Assembly (NCBI RefSeq): GCF_900106955.1
Contig: NZ_FNNI01000002.1
Coordinates: 248,001-312,000, forward strand
Origin: Aidingimonas halophila
GTDB taxonomy: Bacteria > Pseudomonadota > Gammaproteobacteria > Pseudomonadales > Halomonadaceae
Direction of reading: 5' to 3'
Length of the DNA stretch: 64,000 nucleotides
Both the position numbers and the translations under genes were made by a program. Shown here one piece after another: positions 11,710 through 19,725 of this stretch (its first letter is position 1; each line of letters opens with the position of its first letter). The notes under the pieces were generated by a model. That model made no database searches. It was given only the letters and a program-made list of their open reading frames with translations, and had not been told where the DNA came from.

Positions 11710-12429
11710 ATGGAGTCTGATCACGTGGCGAACGCCAAACGTCCTCATCTCACTTCAGTGACTCGCACCGCAGCGGCGCAAGTCCATGAAGCGATCAAGC
11801 AACGGATACTGGACGGCTATTACCAGTCACATGATTACGTGCGTGAAACCAGCATCGCGCGGGAGCTTAATGTCAGTCGCACGCCGGTACGCGAAGCACT
11901 GCGCGAACTGGTTTCCGAGGGGTGGTTGGAAGCGATTCCCCATCACGGTGCTCGCGTCGCCGCCTGGACAGAGAAAGATGCGCATGAAGTCTTCGAACTG
12001 CGTCTGGTGCTGGAACCCATGGCGGTCAATCAAGCCTGCCAGCATATCGACCACCGGCAACTGACAGCACTCGACGGACTGGCAACCCGCATGGAGCGGT
12101 TGACCGAACAGGTCGAACGCCATCCGCAGGCACGCAACGAGATCGCCAATCTGAATCACGAATTCCATCGTCAGCTCGTCCAGGCCTGCCACAACCAGCG
12201 TCTGATCAGTGTCCTCGATAGTGTCGTGCGCACCTCTGTGATTCGTCGCAACTTCACCAATTACAACATCACGCATCTACAGCGCAGCATGCACCATCAT
12301 CGGGAGATTCTTCAGGCGCTGGAGGCAAACAGTCCATCCTGGGCAGAGAACGTCATGCGTTCTCACTTGCTCGCTGCCCGAGATCTGCACACCCGATTTC
12401 CGGACACCATATCACCACCCACGGACTAG
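11710..12429 (+). CDS. GntR family (FCD subfamily) transcriptional regulator
   Basis: About 239 residues. The N-terminal winged-helix DNA-binding domain contains IARELNVSRTPVREALRELVSEGWLEAIPHHGARV, followed by an all-helical FCD ligand-binding domain (about 90-225) with metal-ligand-like His residues (NLNHEFHRQLVQACHN and HHREIL). FCD domains typically bind carboxylates. Start choice: ATG 11698 lies inside the operator, ATG 11710 follows it directly, and GTG 11725 has a GGAG ribosome-binding site 9 bp upstream and may be the true start. It sits 35 bp upstream of the CoA-transferase and probably controls the whole operon to 19550. Confidence 0.9.
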   Translation: MESDHVANAKRPHLTSVTRTAAAQVHEAIKQRILDGYYQSHDYVRETSIARELNVSRTPVREALRELVSEGWLEAIPHHGARVAAWTEKDAHEVFELRLVLEPMAVNQACQHIDHRQLTALDGLATRMERLTEQVERHPQARNEIANLNHEFHRQLVQACHNQRLISVLDSVVRTSVIRRNFTNYNITHLQRSMHHHREILQALEANSPSWAENVMRSHLLAARDLHTRFPDTISPPTD

Positions 12430-12464
12430 CACTCAGTCACGTTTCTGGAGGCAATACAACAACA

Positions 12465-13712
12465 ATGTCGGAACGAAACACCAATAGGCACGCCAGCGAT
12501 CCCAACGGACCGCTCGTACCGCAAACACCGCTCTCGGACCTCAAGGTAATCGAACTCGGCCAACTCATCGCCGGCCCCTATTGCGGTCAGGTACTGGCCG
12601 ATTTCGGCGCCGATGTCGTCAAGATCGAACCCCCCGGCAAGGGCGATGCCATGCGTCAGTGGGGAGAAGCCGATGCCAACGGCGACCCCTTGTGGTGGAA
12701 CGTCATTGCACGCAACAAACGGTCGCTGACACTGGATTTACGCCAGACACGTGGCCAGGAAATCCTGCGTGATCTGGCTGGCCAGGCCGACATCCTGATC
12801 GAGAACTTCCGCCCCGGGACCATGGAACGCTGGGGATTGGATTACGCCACACTGTCGCAAGACAATCCAGGCCTGATCATGGTCAGCGTGACCGGTTTCG
12901 GCCAGGACGGTCCCTATGCGTCACGTGCCGGATTCGCCTCGGTGTGCGAGGCCATGGGCGGTCTTCGCTACCTGAGCGGTTATCCCGACCGTCCACCGGT
13001 CCGCGTCGGCATTTCACTGGGTGATACCCTGGCCGGCCTGCATGGTGCCATGGGGGCTCTCGTGGCACTGCACAATCGGGAACGCACCGGTCGTGGCCAG
13101 GTGGTCGACAGCGCGATCTTCGAGTCGGTACTGGCGATGATGGAGAGCCTGGTTCCAGACTACGCACGCACCGGCAAGATACGTGAACGCAGTGGCAGCT
13201 TCCTGCCCAAGATTGCCCCTTCCAATGCCTATCCATCACGTGACGGCCGGGACGTCATCATCGGTGCCAATCAGGACACCGTCTTCCAGCGCCTATGTCA
13301 GATCATGGGCCAGCCCAGACTGGCCGAGCACCCAGATTATGCGACCCATCGCGCGCGCGGAGAGAACCAGCAGGCCATCGATGATCTGGTCGCCGCCTGG
13401 ACGCAGCAGCATGATGCCCAGGACATCGTTGACTGGCTGGCCGAGGCGGGGGTTCCAGCCGGTCTGGTCTACCGCGCGCCGGACATGCTCGACGATCCTC
13501 ACTTCCAGGCACGCGAATCGATCGTCGATGTTCCCGACCGTCACGGCAAGCCACTGCCCATGCAAAATGTCTTCCCGAAGCTATCGGAATCGCCGGGACG
13601 CATACACCACGTTGGACCCGACCTGGGGGAGCATACGGACACCATCCTTTCCGACTGGCTGGGCATGGATAACGAGACGCTTGACGCACTACGCGCCGCC
13701 AACGTGATCTGA
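12465..13712 (+). CDS. Class III (CaiB/BaiF) CoA-transferase
   Basis: A 415-residue family III CoA-transferase, which moves CoA between carboxylates, often from succinyl-CoA, through an aspartyl-CoA intermediate. The likely catalytic Asp is residue 187 in VGISLGDTLAGLHGAMGAL. Other family blocks are LGQLIAGPYCGQVLADFGADVVKIEPP and LIENFRPGTMERWGLDY. It is followed after 13 bp by the TRAP permease. In this operon it would activate the imported dicarboxylate before cleavage by the HMG-CoA-lyase homologue. In Chloroflexus the pair succinyl-CoA:(R)-citramalate CoA-transferase and (R)-citramalyl-CoA lyase belong to these same two families. The exact substrate is not determined here. Confidence 0.9.
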   Translation: MSERNTNRHASDPNGPLVPQTPLSDLKVIELGQLIAGPYCGQVLADFGADVVKIEPPGKGDAMRQWGEADANGDPLWWNVIARNKRSLTLDLRQTRGQEILRDLAGQADILIENFRPGTMERWGLDYATLSQDNPGLIMVSVTGFGQDGPYASRAGFASVCEAMGGLRYLSGYPDRPPVRVGISLGDTLAGLHGAMGALVALHNRERTGRGQVVDSAIFESVLAMMESLVPDYARTGKIRERSGSFLPKIAPSNAYPSRDGRDVIIGANQDTVFQRLCQIMGQPRLAEHPDYATHRARGENQQAIDDLVAAWTQQHDAQDIVDWLAEAGVPAGLVYRAPDMLDDPHFQARESIVDVPDRHGKPLPMQNVFPKLSESPGRIHHVGPDLGEHTDTILSDWLGMDNETLDALRAANVI

Positions 13713-13725
13713 ACGGAGCCGCTAC

Positions 13726-15015
13726 ATGGAACCGATACTCGTCCTGATCGCCTTGGTGACCATGATCGGCCTGGGTATGCCGATCTTTCTGTCGCTCGGC
13801 GTCGCCGGTCTGGTAGGCCTGTATCTTGCCCGGGGGTCGATGGCGTTCTTTTTTGCCCCGACCTCGCTGTTCGGACAGCTCAATGTGTTCGAGCTGATTG
13901 CATTACCGCTGTTCATTCTCATGGGGAGTTTTCTGGGCGCTACGCCAGTAGGCTCCAACTTGTTCCAGGCAGCCGTACGCTGGCTCAACTGGTTACGGGG
14001 CAGTCTGGCCATCTCGTCAGTCGGCGCCTCGGCCATGTTCGGGGCTGTCTCGGGGGTCAGCCTGGCCGGTGTTGCAGCTGTCGGCTCGATTGCCGTTCCC
14101 CAGATGCTGGAACGCGGTTATAGCCGTTCGCTGGCCGCCGGTTCCGTGGTCAGTGCCGGGGCACTGGCCATGCTGATCCCGCCCAGTGTCCCGTTGATCA
14201 TCTACGGTGCCGTTTCCAGTGTGTCCGTCGCCGATCTCTTCATCGGTGGTATCGTTCCCGGCATTGTGTTGGCGCTGGCCCTGTCTGTCTTCATCTATAT
14301 TCGAGTGCAGTTCAACCCCGACGAAGCACCAGTCTCGAGCCAGCACTTCAGTTGGCGGGAGCGCTGGCAAAGCCTGGCCAATATCTGGCATGCCGTGCTG
14401 CTGATCATTGCCGTACTGGGGTCAATCTACACGGGGTTCGCCACGCCCAGTGAAGCGGCCGGCGTCGGAGCCATGGGCGCTTTCCTGATCGCCGCTGTGG
14501 TCTTTCGCAGTCTGACCTGGGCCAAGACACTGGAGATACTCGCTTCTACCGCCCGCATCAGTGGCGCCATTCTACTGATCATCGGCTGTGCCAAGATCTT
14601 CGGCGACTATCTCAACATGGTGCGCGTGCCGCAGATGCTGACCGAGATACTGACCGCCAGCGGCCTACCGACCTGGGCCATTCTCCTGGCTGTCATGATC
14701 CTCTTGGTACTGCTCGGCATGATCGTCGATGCCGTCTCGTTGATCGTCGTCACGACGCCCGTACTGCTGCCGCTGATCGAGACCCTGGGCTATGACCCGC
14801 TGTGGTTCGGCATCGTCATGGTTCTCAATCTGGAGATCGCCGTGGTGACGCCCCCGGTGGGACTCAACCTCTATGCGCTACGCGGTGTCTGTCCACAACT
14901 CTCGGTCGAGGAGATCATCCGCAGTGCTCTGCCTTTCGTGGCTGTCCAGTTCCTTGTGCTGATGCTATTCGTGTTCTTCCCCAGCCTCAGCCTGTGGTTG
15001 CCGGGCATGATGTAG
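13726..15015 (+). CDS. TRAP transporter large permease (DctM type)
   Basis: A 429-residue membrane protein with about 12 hydrophobic segments, the sodium- and ion-coupled channel subunit of a tripartite ATP-independent periplasmic transporter. Family signatures are visible in FVLIALPLF-like and SAGALAMLIPPSVPLIIYG segments and in VVTPPVGLNLYALRGV. It works with the binding protein (15095-16141) and the small permease (16152-16685). The order M-P-Q is less usual than P-Q-M. An upstream GGAG sits just after the CoA-transferase stop codon, so translation follows closely on that gene. Confidence 0.93.
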   Translation: MEPILVLIALVTMIGLGMPIFLSLGVAGLVGLYLARGSMAFFFAPTSLFGQLNVFELIALPLFILMGSFLGATPVGSNLFQAAVRWLNWLRGSLAISSVGASAMFGAVSGVSLAGVAAVGSIAVPQMLERGYSRSLAAGSVVSAGALAMLIPPSVPLIIYGAVSSVSVADLFIGGIVPGIVLALALSVFIYIRVQFNPDEAPVSSQHFSWRERWQSLANIWHAVLLIIAVLGSIYTGFATPSEAAGVGAMGAFLIAAVVFRSLTWAKTLEILASTARISGAILLIIGCAKIFGDYLNMVRVPQMLTEILTASGLPTWAILLAVMILLVLLGMIVDAVSLIVVTTPVLLPLIETLGYDPLWFGIVMVLNLEIAVVTPPVGLNLYALRGVCPQLSVEEIIRSALPFVAVQFLVLMLFVFFPSLSLWLPGMM

Positions 15016-15094
15016 CCCGGTATTCCGTAACCGGCAACGGTTGCAACAACGCAGAAACGCCAAGCTCAAGACAACAACAAGCAGGAGACTCACC

Positions 15095-16141
15095 ATGACA
15101 CTCACACGCCGACAAGTCCTCAAATATGGCTCCTTCGCCACGGCCGGCGCCGCCATGTTCGGTGGTCATAGTCTGTTCTCGCAGCGCGCCATGGCCGCCA
15201 CCACGCTGACCGGGGTCACCTACCTGCCGCCTTCCTACAAAGCGCTGACCTATGGGTCCAGCGGTTTCGTGGAGCGATTGAAGGAGAATGGCGGCGACGT
15301 CCTGAACGTGGATTTCTATGATTCCGGTCAGTTGTTGACGGCAGATGAGCAATTGCCGGCACTGCGCTCCGGCAACATTGATTTCATGTTTCACACCGCT
15401 TCTTACATCACTCGCTCACTACCGATCCTGGGCATCACCGGACTGCCCGGTGTGGTCGGCGAGTTATATCGGCATCCGGAACGGCTGGCCATGGGCAGTC
15501 CGCTGCTCGAACTGATCAACGAACAATTGGCCGAGGAGAATATCTACATGCTCACCGCCGGCGGCGGCATCCTCGAGCCGGAATACATCTGGAGTACCGA
15601 GGAGAACCCGATCCGCGCCTTGAGCGACTTGAATGGCAAGAAGATACGTGTCGTGGGCTACGAAGCGACCATGGCCCTGGAAAAATACGACATCGGTGCG
15701 ACCCGCATTCCGTCGTCGGAAACCTATCAAGCCCTGCAGCGCGGGACCGTCGATGCCGGGGTCTTCAATATCTCGACGGTAATTGGCCGCAGCCTGCAGG
15801 AACAGCTCGATTACTGCTGCAGGCTACCGACCACGGCATTCACGGTCGCCCCCTTCATGCTGCGCGACCGCTGGGACGCCCTGGACGACGACATGCGCAG
15901 CATCCTGCAGGACGCCGCCACCTGGTATGACGAGAACTTCATCAGTCACTGCAATGACGATATCTATCCCAACGAATACTGGCCCCAGGTCGAAGAAGAG
16001 GGGGTAGAGATCATCGAACCTTCCGATGAGGACCGTGAAACCTTCAACGAAGGCACCGAGGCCGTCTGGGAAGAGTGGCTGAGCGAAGTCGGCGAGGATG
16101 TCGGCGAGCGCGCTATCGCCCTGGCATTGGGTGACGCCTAG
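15095..16141 (+). CDS. TRAP transporter substrate-binding protein (DctP type), Tat-exported
   Basis: About 348 residues. ATG 15095 has an AGGAG ribosome-binding site and opens a Tat signal (TRRQVLKYG followed by a hydrophobic stretch and an AMAA cleavage region). The mature protein is a DctP-fold periplasmic binding protein; the block GKKIRVVGYEATMALEKY is the conserved helix where the carboxylate-binding Arg of the family lies, and EALQRGTVDAGVF has the family's hinge motif. Export through Tat suggests folding with a cofactor or fast folding before export, and is less common for DctP than Sec. The ligand is predicted to be an organic dicarboxylate. Confidence 0.9.
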   Translation: MTLTRRQVLKYGSFATAGAAMFGGHSLFSQRAMAATTLTGVTYLPPSYKALTYGSSGFVERLKENGGDVLNVDFYDSGQLLTADEQLPALRSGNIDFMFHTASYITRSLPILGITGLPGVVGELYRHPERLAMGSPLLELINEQLAEENIYMLTAGGGILEPEYIWSTEENPIRALSDLNGKKIRVVGYEATMALEKYDIGATRIPSSETYQALQRGTVDAGVFNISTVIGRSLQEQLDYCCRLPTTAFTVAPFMLRDRWDALDDDMRSILQDAATWYDENFISHCNDDIYPNEYWPQVEEEGVEIIEPSDEDRETFNEGTEAVWEEWLSEVGEDVGERAIALALGDA

Positions 16142-16151
16142 GAGGTATGCC

Positions 16152-16685
16152 ATGACTGCACACCTCACACGGCGTTGGGACGGCCTGATGGCCGTCCTGC
16201 GTGGCGCCTCTACGTTCGTGCTGGCGTTCATGATGATCACGATTTGCTATGACGCCATCATGCGTTATGCCTTTTCCGCACCGACACACTGGAGTCTGGA
16301 GATCAACTCCTTCCTGCTGGTGTACCTGGCCGTAATGAGTGCCGCCGAGGCTCAACGACGGGATGCTCACATCCGCATCGATTATTTCAAGGCCAAGCTG
16401 CCGCCGCGCGGACAAGCCGTGACCGGCATTCTCACCAGCCTTCTGGGCGTCGCTTTCTGCACCATCATGGCCTGGCGTGGTGGGATCATGATGCTGCAGG
16501 CCTTCGAATACAACGAACGGGTCTCCAGTTCACTAGGCACCCCGATCGGCATTCCCTATGCCATGCTACCGATCGGGTTCGGCTTGCTGGGACTACAGTT
16601 CGCCCTCGATGTCTGGCGCGAAAGTCTGCGACTGATGTACCCCGAGGATAGCGACGACAACCGGGAGACCTCATCCCATGGCTGA
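16152..16685 (+). CDS. TRAP transporter small permease (DctQ type)
   Basis: A 177-residue protein with four hydrophobic segments, the membrane helper subunit of the TRAP system. ATG 16152 follows a strong AGGAGGT ribosome-binding site 10 bp after the binding-protein stop codon. The motif WSLEINSFLLVYLAVMSAAEAQRRDAHIRID is the typical DctQ second-helix region. Its stop codon overlaps the start of the aconitase-like gene by 8 bp, which ties transporter and enzyme translation together. Confidence 0.9.
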   Translation: MTAHLTRRWDGLMAVLRGASTFVLAFMMITICYDAIMRYAFSAPTHWSLEINSFLLVYLAVMSAAEAQRRDAHIRIDYFKAKLPPRGQAVTGILTSLLGVAFCTIMAWRGGIMMLQAFEYNERVSSSLGTPIGIPYAMLPIGFGLLGLQFALDVWRESLRLMYPEDSDDNRETSSHG

Positions 16686-18621
16686 GTCACTGAGTCGCAA
16701 GCTGATCGCCGATCACCTGATTGATGGCGACATGACCCCGGGCCGGGAGATCGCCCTGCGCATGGATCAGGCGTTACTCCAGGATATTCTCGGCACCCTT
16801 GTCATGCTGGAGCTGGATGCCATGGGGATCGATCGGGTGCATACCGACCCCAGTGTACAGTACATTGATCACACCCTGATCCAGCAGGACAACATCAACG
16901 CCGACGCCCATCTATTTCTGAAAAGTGCCTGTGAAAGGCTGGGCATCTGGTACAGCGGCCCCGGCAACGGTATCAGTCATCCCGTCCATATGGAGCGTTT
17001 CGGCGTTCCCGGGCAAAGCCTGGTGGGCTGCGACAGCCACACCACGGCGGCAGGCGCACTCGGCATGCTGGCCATCGGTGCCGGCGGCATCGAAGTCGCC
17101 ATGGCGATGGCAGGGGAACCCTTGTTCCTACCCATGCCCGAGATCGTCGGTGTATACCTCGAAGGCGAACTCCCCGACTGGGTCAGCGCCAAGGACGTGA
17201 TACTCGAATTGCTGCGACGTCATGGCGTCGCCGGTGCCAAGAATTGCATTCTGGAGTATCAGGGGCCGGGGCTCGCCTCGCTCAGTGCCATGGACCGTCA
17301 TGTACTGGCCAACATGGGAACCGAAATGGGGGCGACCGGCAGCGTCTTTCCCAGTGACGAAGTGACACGCTCGTTTCTGCGCTCTCATGGTCGCGAAGCG
17401 GCCTGGCAACCGTTGGCGGCCGATCCCGGCTGCGATTTCGATCGCACCGAACACATCGATCTGTCACGACTGGAGCCGCTCATCGCACTGCCATCGAGCC
17501 CCGACAAGGTGGTACCTGTCACTGAAGTGGCCGGTGAACCTATCTACCAGGCCTACATCGGCTCATCAGGCAATCCCGGCTATCGTGATTTCGCCGTCGT
17601 CGCCGAGATCGTCAAGGGACGCAATGTAGCCGACAACGTCTCGCTGGACATCAACCCCTCGACCCGAATGGTGCTTTCAGCACTCACGACGGAAGGACAT
17701 CTGAGCTCACTGATCGATGCCGGTGCTCGCCTTCATCAGGCCGGTTGCAACGGCTGCATCGGCATGGGGCAGGCACCGGCCGCGGGTCGCAACAGCTTGC
17801 GCACCGTGCCACGCAATTTTCCGGGCCGTTCCGGCACACGGGAAGACTGTGTATTTCTGTGCAGCCCGGAAACGGCGGCAGCATCAGCACTCAACGGGAC
17901 GATCACCGACCCCCGAACGCTGGATATCCCGTATCCACACCCGCGCGAACCAGCCAGAATGATCGCCAATGACGCCTGGTTCGTACCGCCCTTGGCGCCG
18001 GAAAACGCTCGGCAGGTCGCACTGTTGACCACCGACAACACGCCCCCTCTACCGCTCCTGGCGCCGCTCCCGGAACGCATCGAGGCGCCTATCCTGCTCA
18101 CGGTCGGAGACAATATTTCCACCGACGACATCATGCCGGCCGGATCACGCGTCCTGCCATTGTGGAGTAATGTCCATGCGTCGGCCGAGCATGTTTTCGA
18201 GGCAGTCGATACAGGGTATGTCGCGCGTGCTCGTCAACAGGGCGATGCAGGGCATATCATCGTCGGAGGGGCCAATTACGGTCAGGGGTCGAGCCGCGAG
18301 AATGCCGCCCTGGTACCTCGCTTGTTGGGGCTTCAGGTTGTCATCGCCGAGAGTATCGCACGGATTCACTGGCAGAACCTGCCGTGTTTCGGTGTGCTGC
18401 CGTTGACCTTCGTCGAGCCGGCCGACCGGCAACGCTTGCAGCAAGGCCAGTACCTGACGATCGATGATCTTCACACACAACTCGCCTCCGGCCAGACCGT
18501 TGCCGTCAGGCTGGACAATGGTGAACACATGTCGCTACACCATGAACTCAGCGAACGCCAGCGCGCCATCCTGACGGCCGGAGGTGTGATCAACTGGTTG
18601 AAACGGGAGACTACGCCATGA
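16678..18621 (+). CDS. Aconitase-superfamily hydratase, single-chain Aquifex type
   Basis: A 647-residue iron-sulfur hydro-lyase. The three cluster cysteines are Cys118 (LVGCDSHTT) and Cys357/Cys360 (AGCNGCIGMG). The C-terminal swivel domain carries GGANYGQGSSRENAAL. The length and motifs match the shorter aconitase type that fuses LeuC-like and LeuD-like parts, not AcnA (about 890) or AcnB (about 860). Between a TRAP transporter and a HMG-CoA-lyase homologue it more likely hydrates an unsaturated branched dicarboxylate (for example citraconate to citramalate, or 3-methylglutaconate to 3-hydroxy-3-methylglutarate) than serving the TCA cycle. It overlaps both neighbours (8 bp and 4 bp). Confidence 0.85.
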   Translation: MAESLSRKLIADHLIDGDMTPGREIALRMDQALLQDILGTLVMLELDAMGIDRVHTDPSVQYIDHTLIQQDNINADAHLFLKSACERLGIWYSGPGNGISHPVHMERFGVPGQSLVGCDSHTTAAGALGMLAIGAGGIEVAMAMAGEPLFLPMPEIVGVYLEGELPDWVSAKDVILELLRRHGVAGAKNCILEYQGPGLASLSAMDRHVLANMGTEMGATGSVFPSDEVTRSFLRSHGREAAWQPLAADPGCDFDRTEHIDLSRLEPLIALPSSPDKVVPVTEVAGEPIYQAYIGSSGNPGYRDFAVVAEIVKGRNVADNVSLDINPSTRMVLSALTTEGHLSSLIDAGARLHQAGCNGCIGMGQAPAAGRNSLRTVPRNFPGRSGTREDCVFLCSPETAAASALNGTITDPRTLDIPYPHPREPARMIANDAWFVPPLAPENARQVALLTTDNTPPLPLLAPLPERIEAPILLTVGDNISTDDIMPAGSRVLPLWSNVHASAEHVFEAVDTGYVARARQQGDAGHIIVGGANYGQGSSRENAALVPRLLGLQVVIAESIARIHWQNLPCFGVLPLTFVEPADRQRLQQGQYLTIDDLHTQLASGQTVAVRLDNGEHMSLHHELSERQRAILTAGGVINWLKRETTP

Positions 18622-19550
18622 CCCCCATCTTACCTCCCGGCATGGTGGATATCGTCGATGTCGCCCCACGCGACGGGTTTCAGTCGATCGCTGAACCGAT
18701 CCCGACCGAGGAAAAACAGCGCTGTATTCAGGCACTGATCGATGCCGGTGTCACACGGCTGGAAATCGGCTCCTTCGTCAGTCCCAGGATACTACCGCAA
18801 ATGGCCGACACCGGCGATCTGGTCGCGGCCTTTGCCAACCGCCCCGGCATTCGCTTTGCCGCTCTGGTTCCCAACCAGAAAGGGGCGACGATCGCGCTCG
18901 ATCATGGGGTGCGCGAACTGGTCTTCGTCGTGTCGGTCTCGGAAGCGCACAATCAGAACAATGTCAGGCGCAGCGTCGATGACTCGCTGGATGAACTGGC
19001 GGCCATCGCCAAGCGGTTAAGGGAAGCCGGTAACAGCTACCTGCGACTCGACCTGGGGACCTGCTTCGACTGCCCGTTCGACGGTACGATCGGTTGGCAG
19101 CAGGTGGATCGAGTGATGACCAGGGCCATGGATCTCTGCGCCGGACTCGATCTGGAAGTGGGGCTATGCGATACCACCGGCCGGGCGACCCCCTATCAGG
19201 TCGCCGATCATTTCACGCGGTTGCGTGAGCGGCATGACTACGAGGGGTTGAAATGGGCCTTTCACGGCCATGATACCTACGGCATGGGCGTCGCCAATGC
19301 GCTGTTCGCGATCCATCACGGTGCCTCGGCCATCGATGGTTCCTGTGCCGGCCTGGGTGGCTGCCCGTTCGCCCCCGGTGCCACCGGTAATACCGCCACC
19401 GAGGATCTGGTCTATGCACTCAACGGCGGTGGTGTCCACACCGGCATCGACTTGCCCCGCTTGCTGACGGCGGCGGACAGGATCGCCGCACTGCCCGGCG
19501 GCAAGATAGCTAGTCATTTACGCAATGTCCCGCGGGAACGTGTCAGTTGA
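18618..19550 (+). CDS. HMG-CoA lyase family enzyme
   Basis: A 310-residue DRE-TIM barrel lyase. Metal and catalytic motifs are intact: PRDG at 17-20, FHGHDTYG with His216 and His218, and the signature GLGGCPFAPGATGN with Cys249. HMG-CoA lyase yields acetyl-CoA and acetoacetate. The related (R)-citramalyl-CoA lyase of Chloroflexus, from the same family, yields acetyl-CoA and pyruvate. The operon (CoA-transferase, hydratase, transporter) fits either. The start codon overlaps the upstream stop codon as ATGA, and the gene is the last of the operon. Confidence 0.9.
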   Translation: MTPILPPGMVDIVDVAPRDGFQSIAEPIPTEEKQRCIQALIDAGVTRLEIGSFVSPRILPQMADTGDLVAAFANRPGIRFAALVPNQKGATIALDHGVRELVFVVSVSEAHNQNNVRRSVDDSLDELAAIAKRLREAGNSYLRLDLGTCFDCPFDGTIGWQQVDRVMTRAMDLCAGLDLEVGLCDTTGRATPYQVADHFTRLRERHDYEGLKWAFHGHDTYGMGVANALFAIHHGASAIDGSCAGLGGCPFAPGATGNTATEDLVYALNGGGVHTGIDLPRLLTAADRIAALPGGKIASHLRNVPRERVS

Positions 19551-19576
19551 GGCGAACCAGCATGCCAGGCGGTAAT

Positions 19577-19616
19577 TTGACAATCGTTCATTCCAGCCTC
19601 TATACCCAGAATGAAC
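19577..19616 (+). promoter_or_regulatory. Predicted betT-betA promoter with embedded operator
   Basis: A perfect -35 hexamer TTGACA (19577-19582) and a -10-like TATACC at 19601-19606 are spaced by 18 bp. An inverted repeat, GTTCATTC (19586-19593) and GAATGAAC (19609-19616), spans the spacer, the -10 and the expected start of transcription, which is classic operator placement. The half-sites share the TGAAC/GTTCA core of known BetI operators, so choline-responsive control by a TetR/BetI-type repressor encoded elsewhere is plausible but unproven. Confidence 0.55.
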
Positions 19617-19725
19617 CCGCGCGCCACGTTTCATCTCAGCAACCACTGCGAATAGCGTAGCACGTGGTCTACCGCGGCTACGGCGGGACATGCCGGCTTG
19701 TATGCCCATTCAAAAGGAGTGTGGT

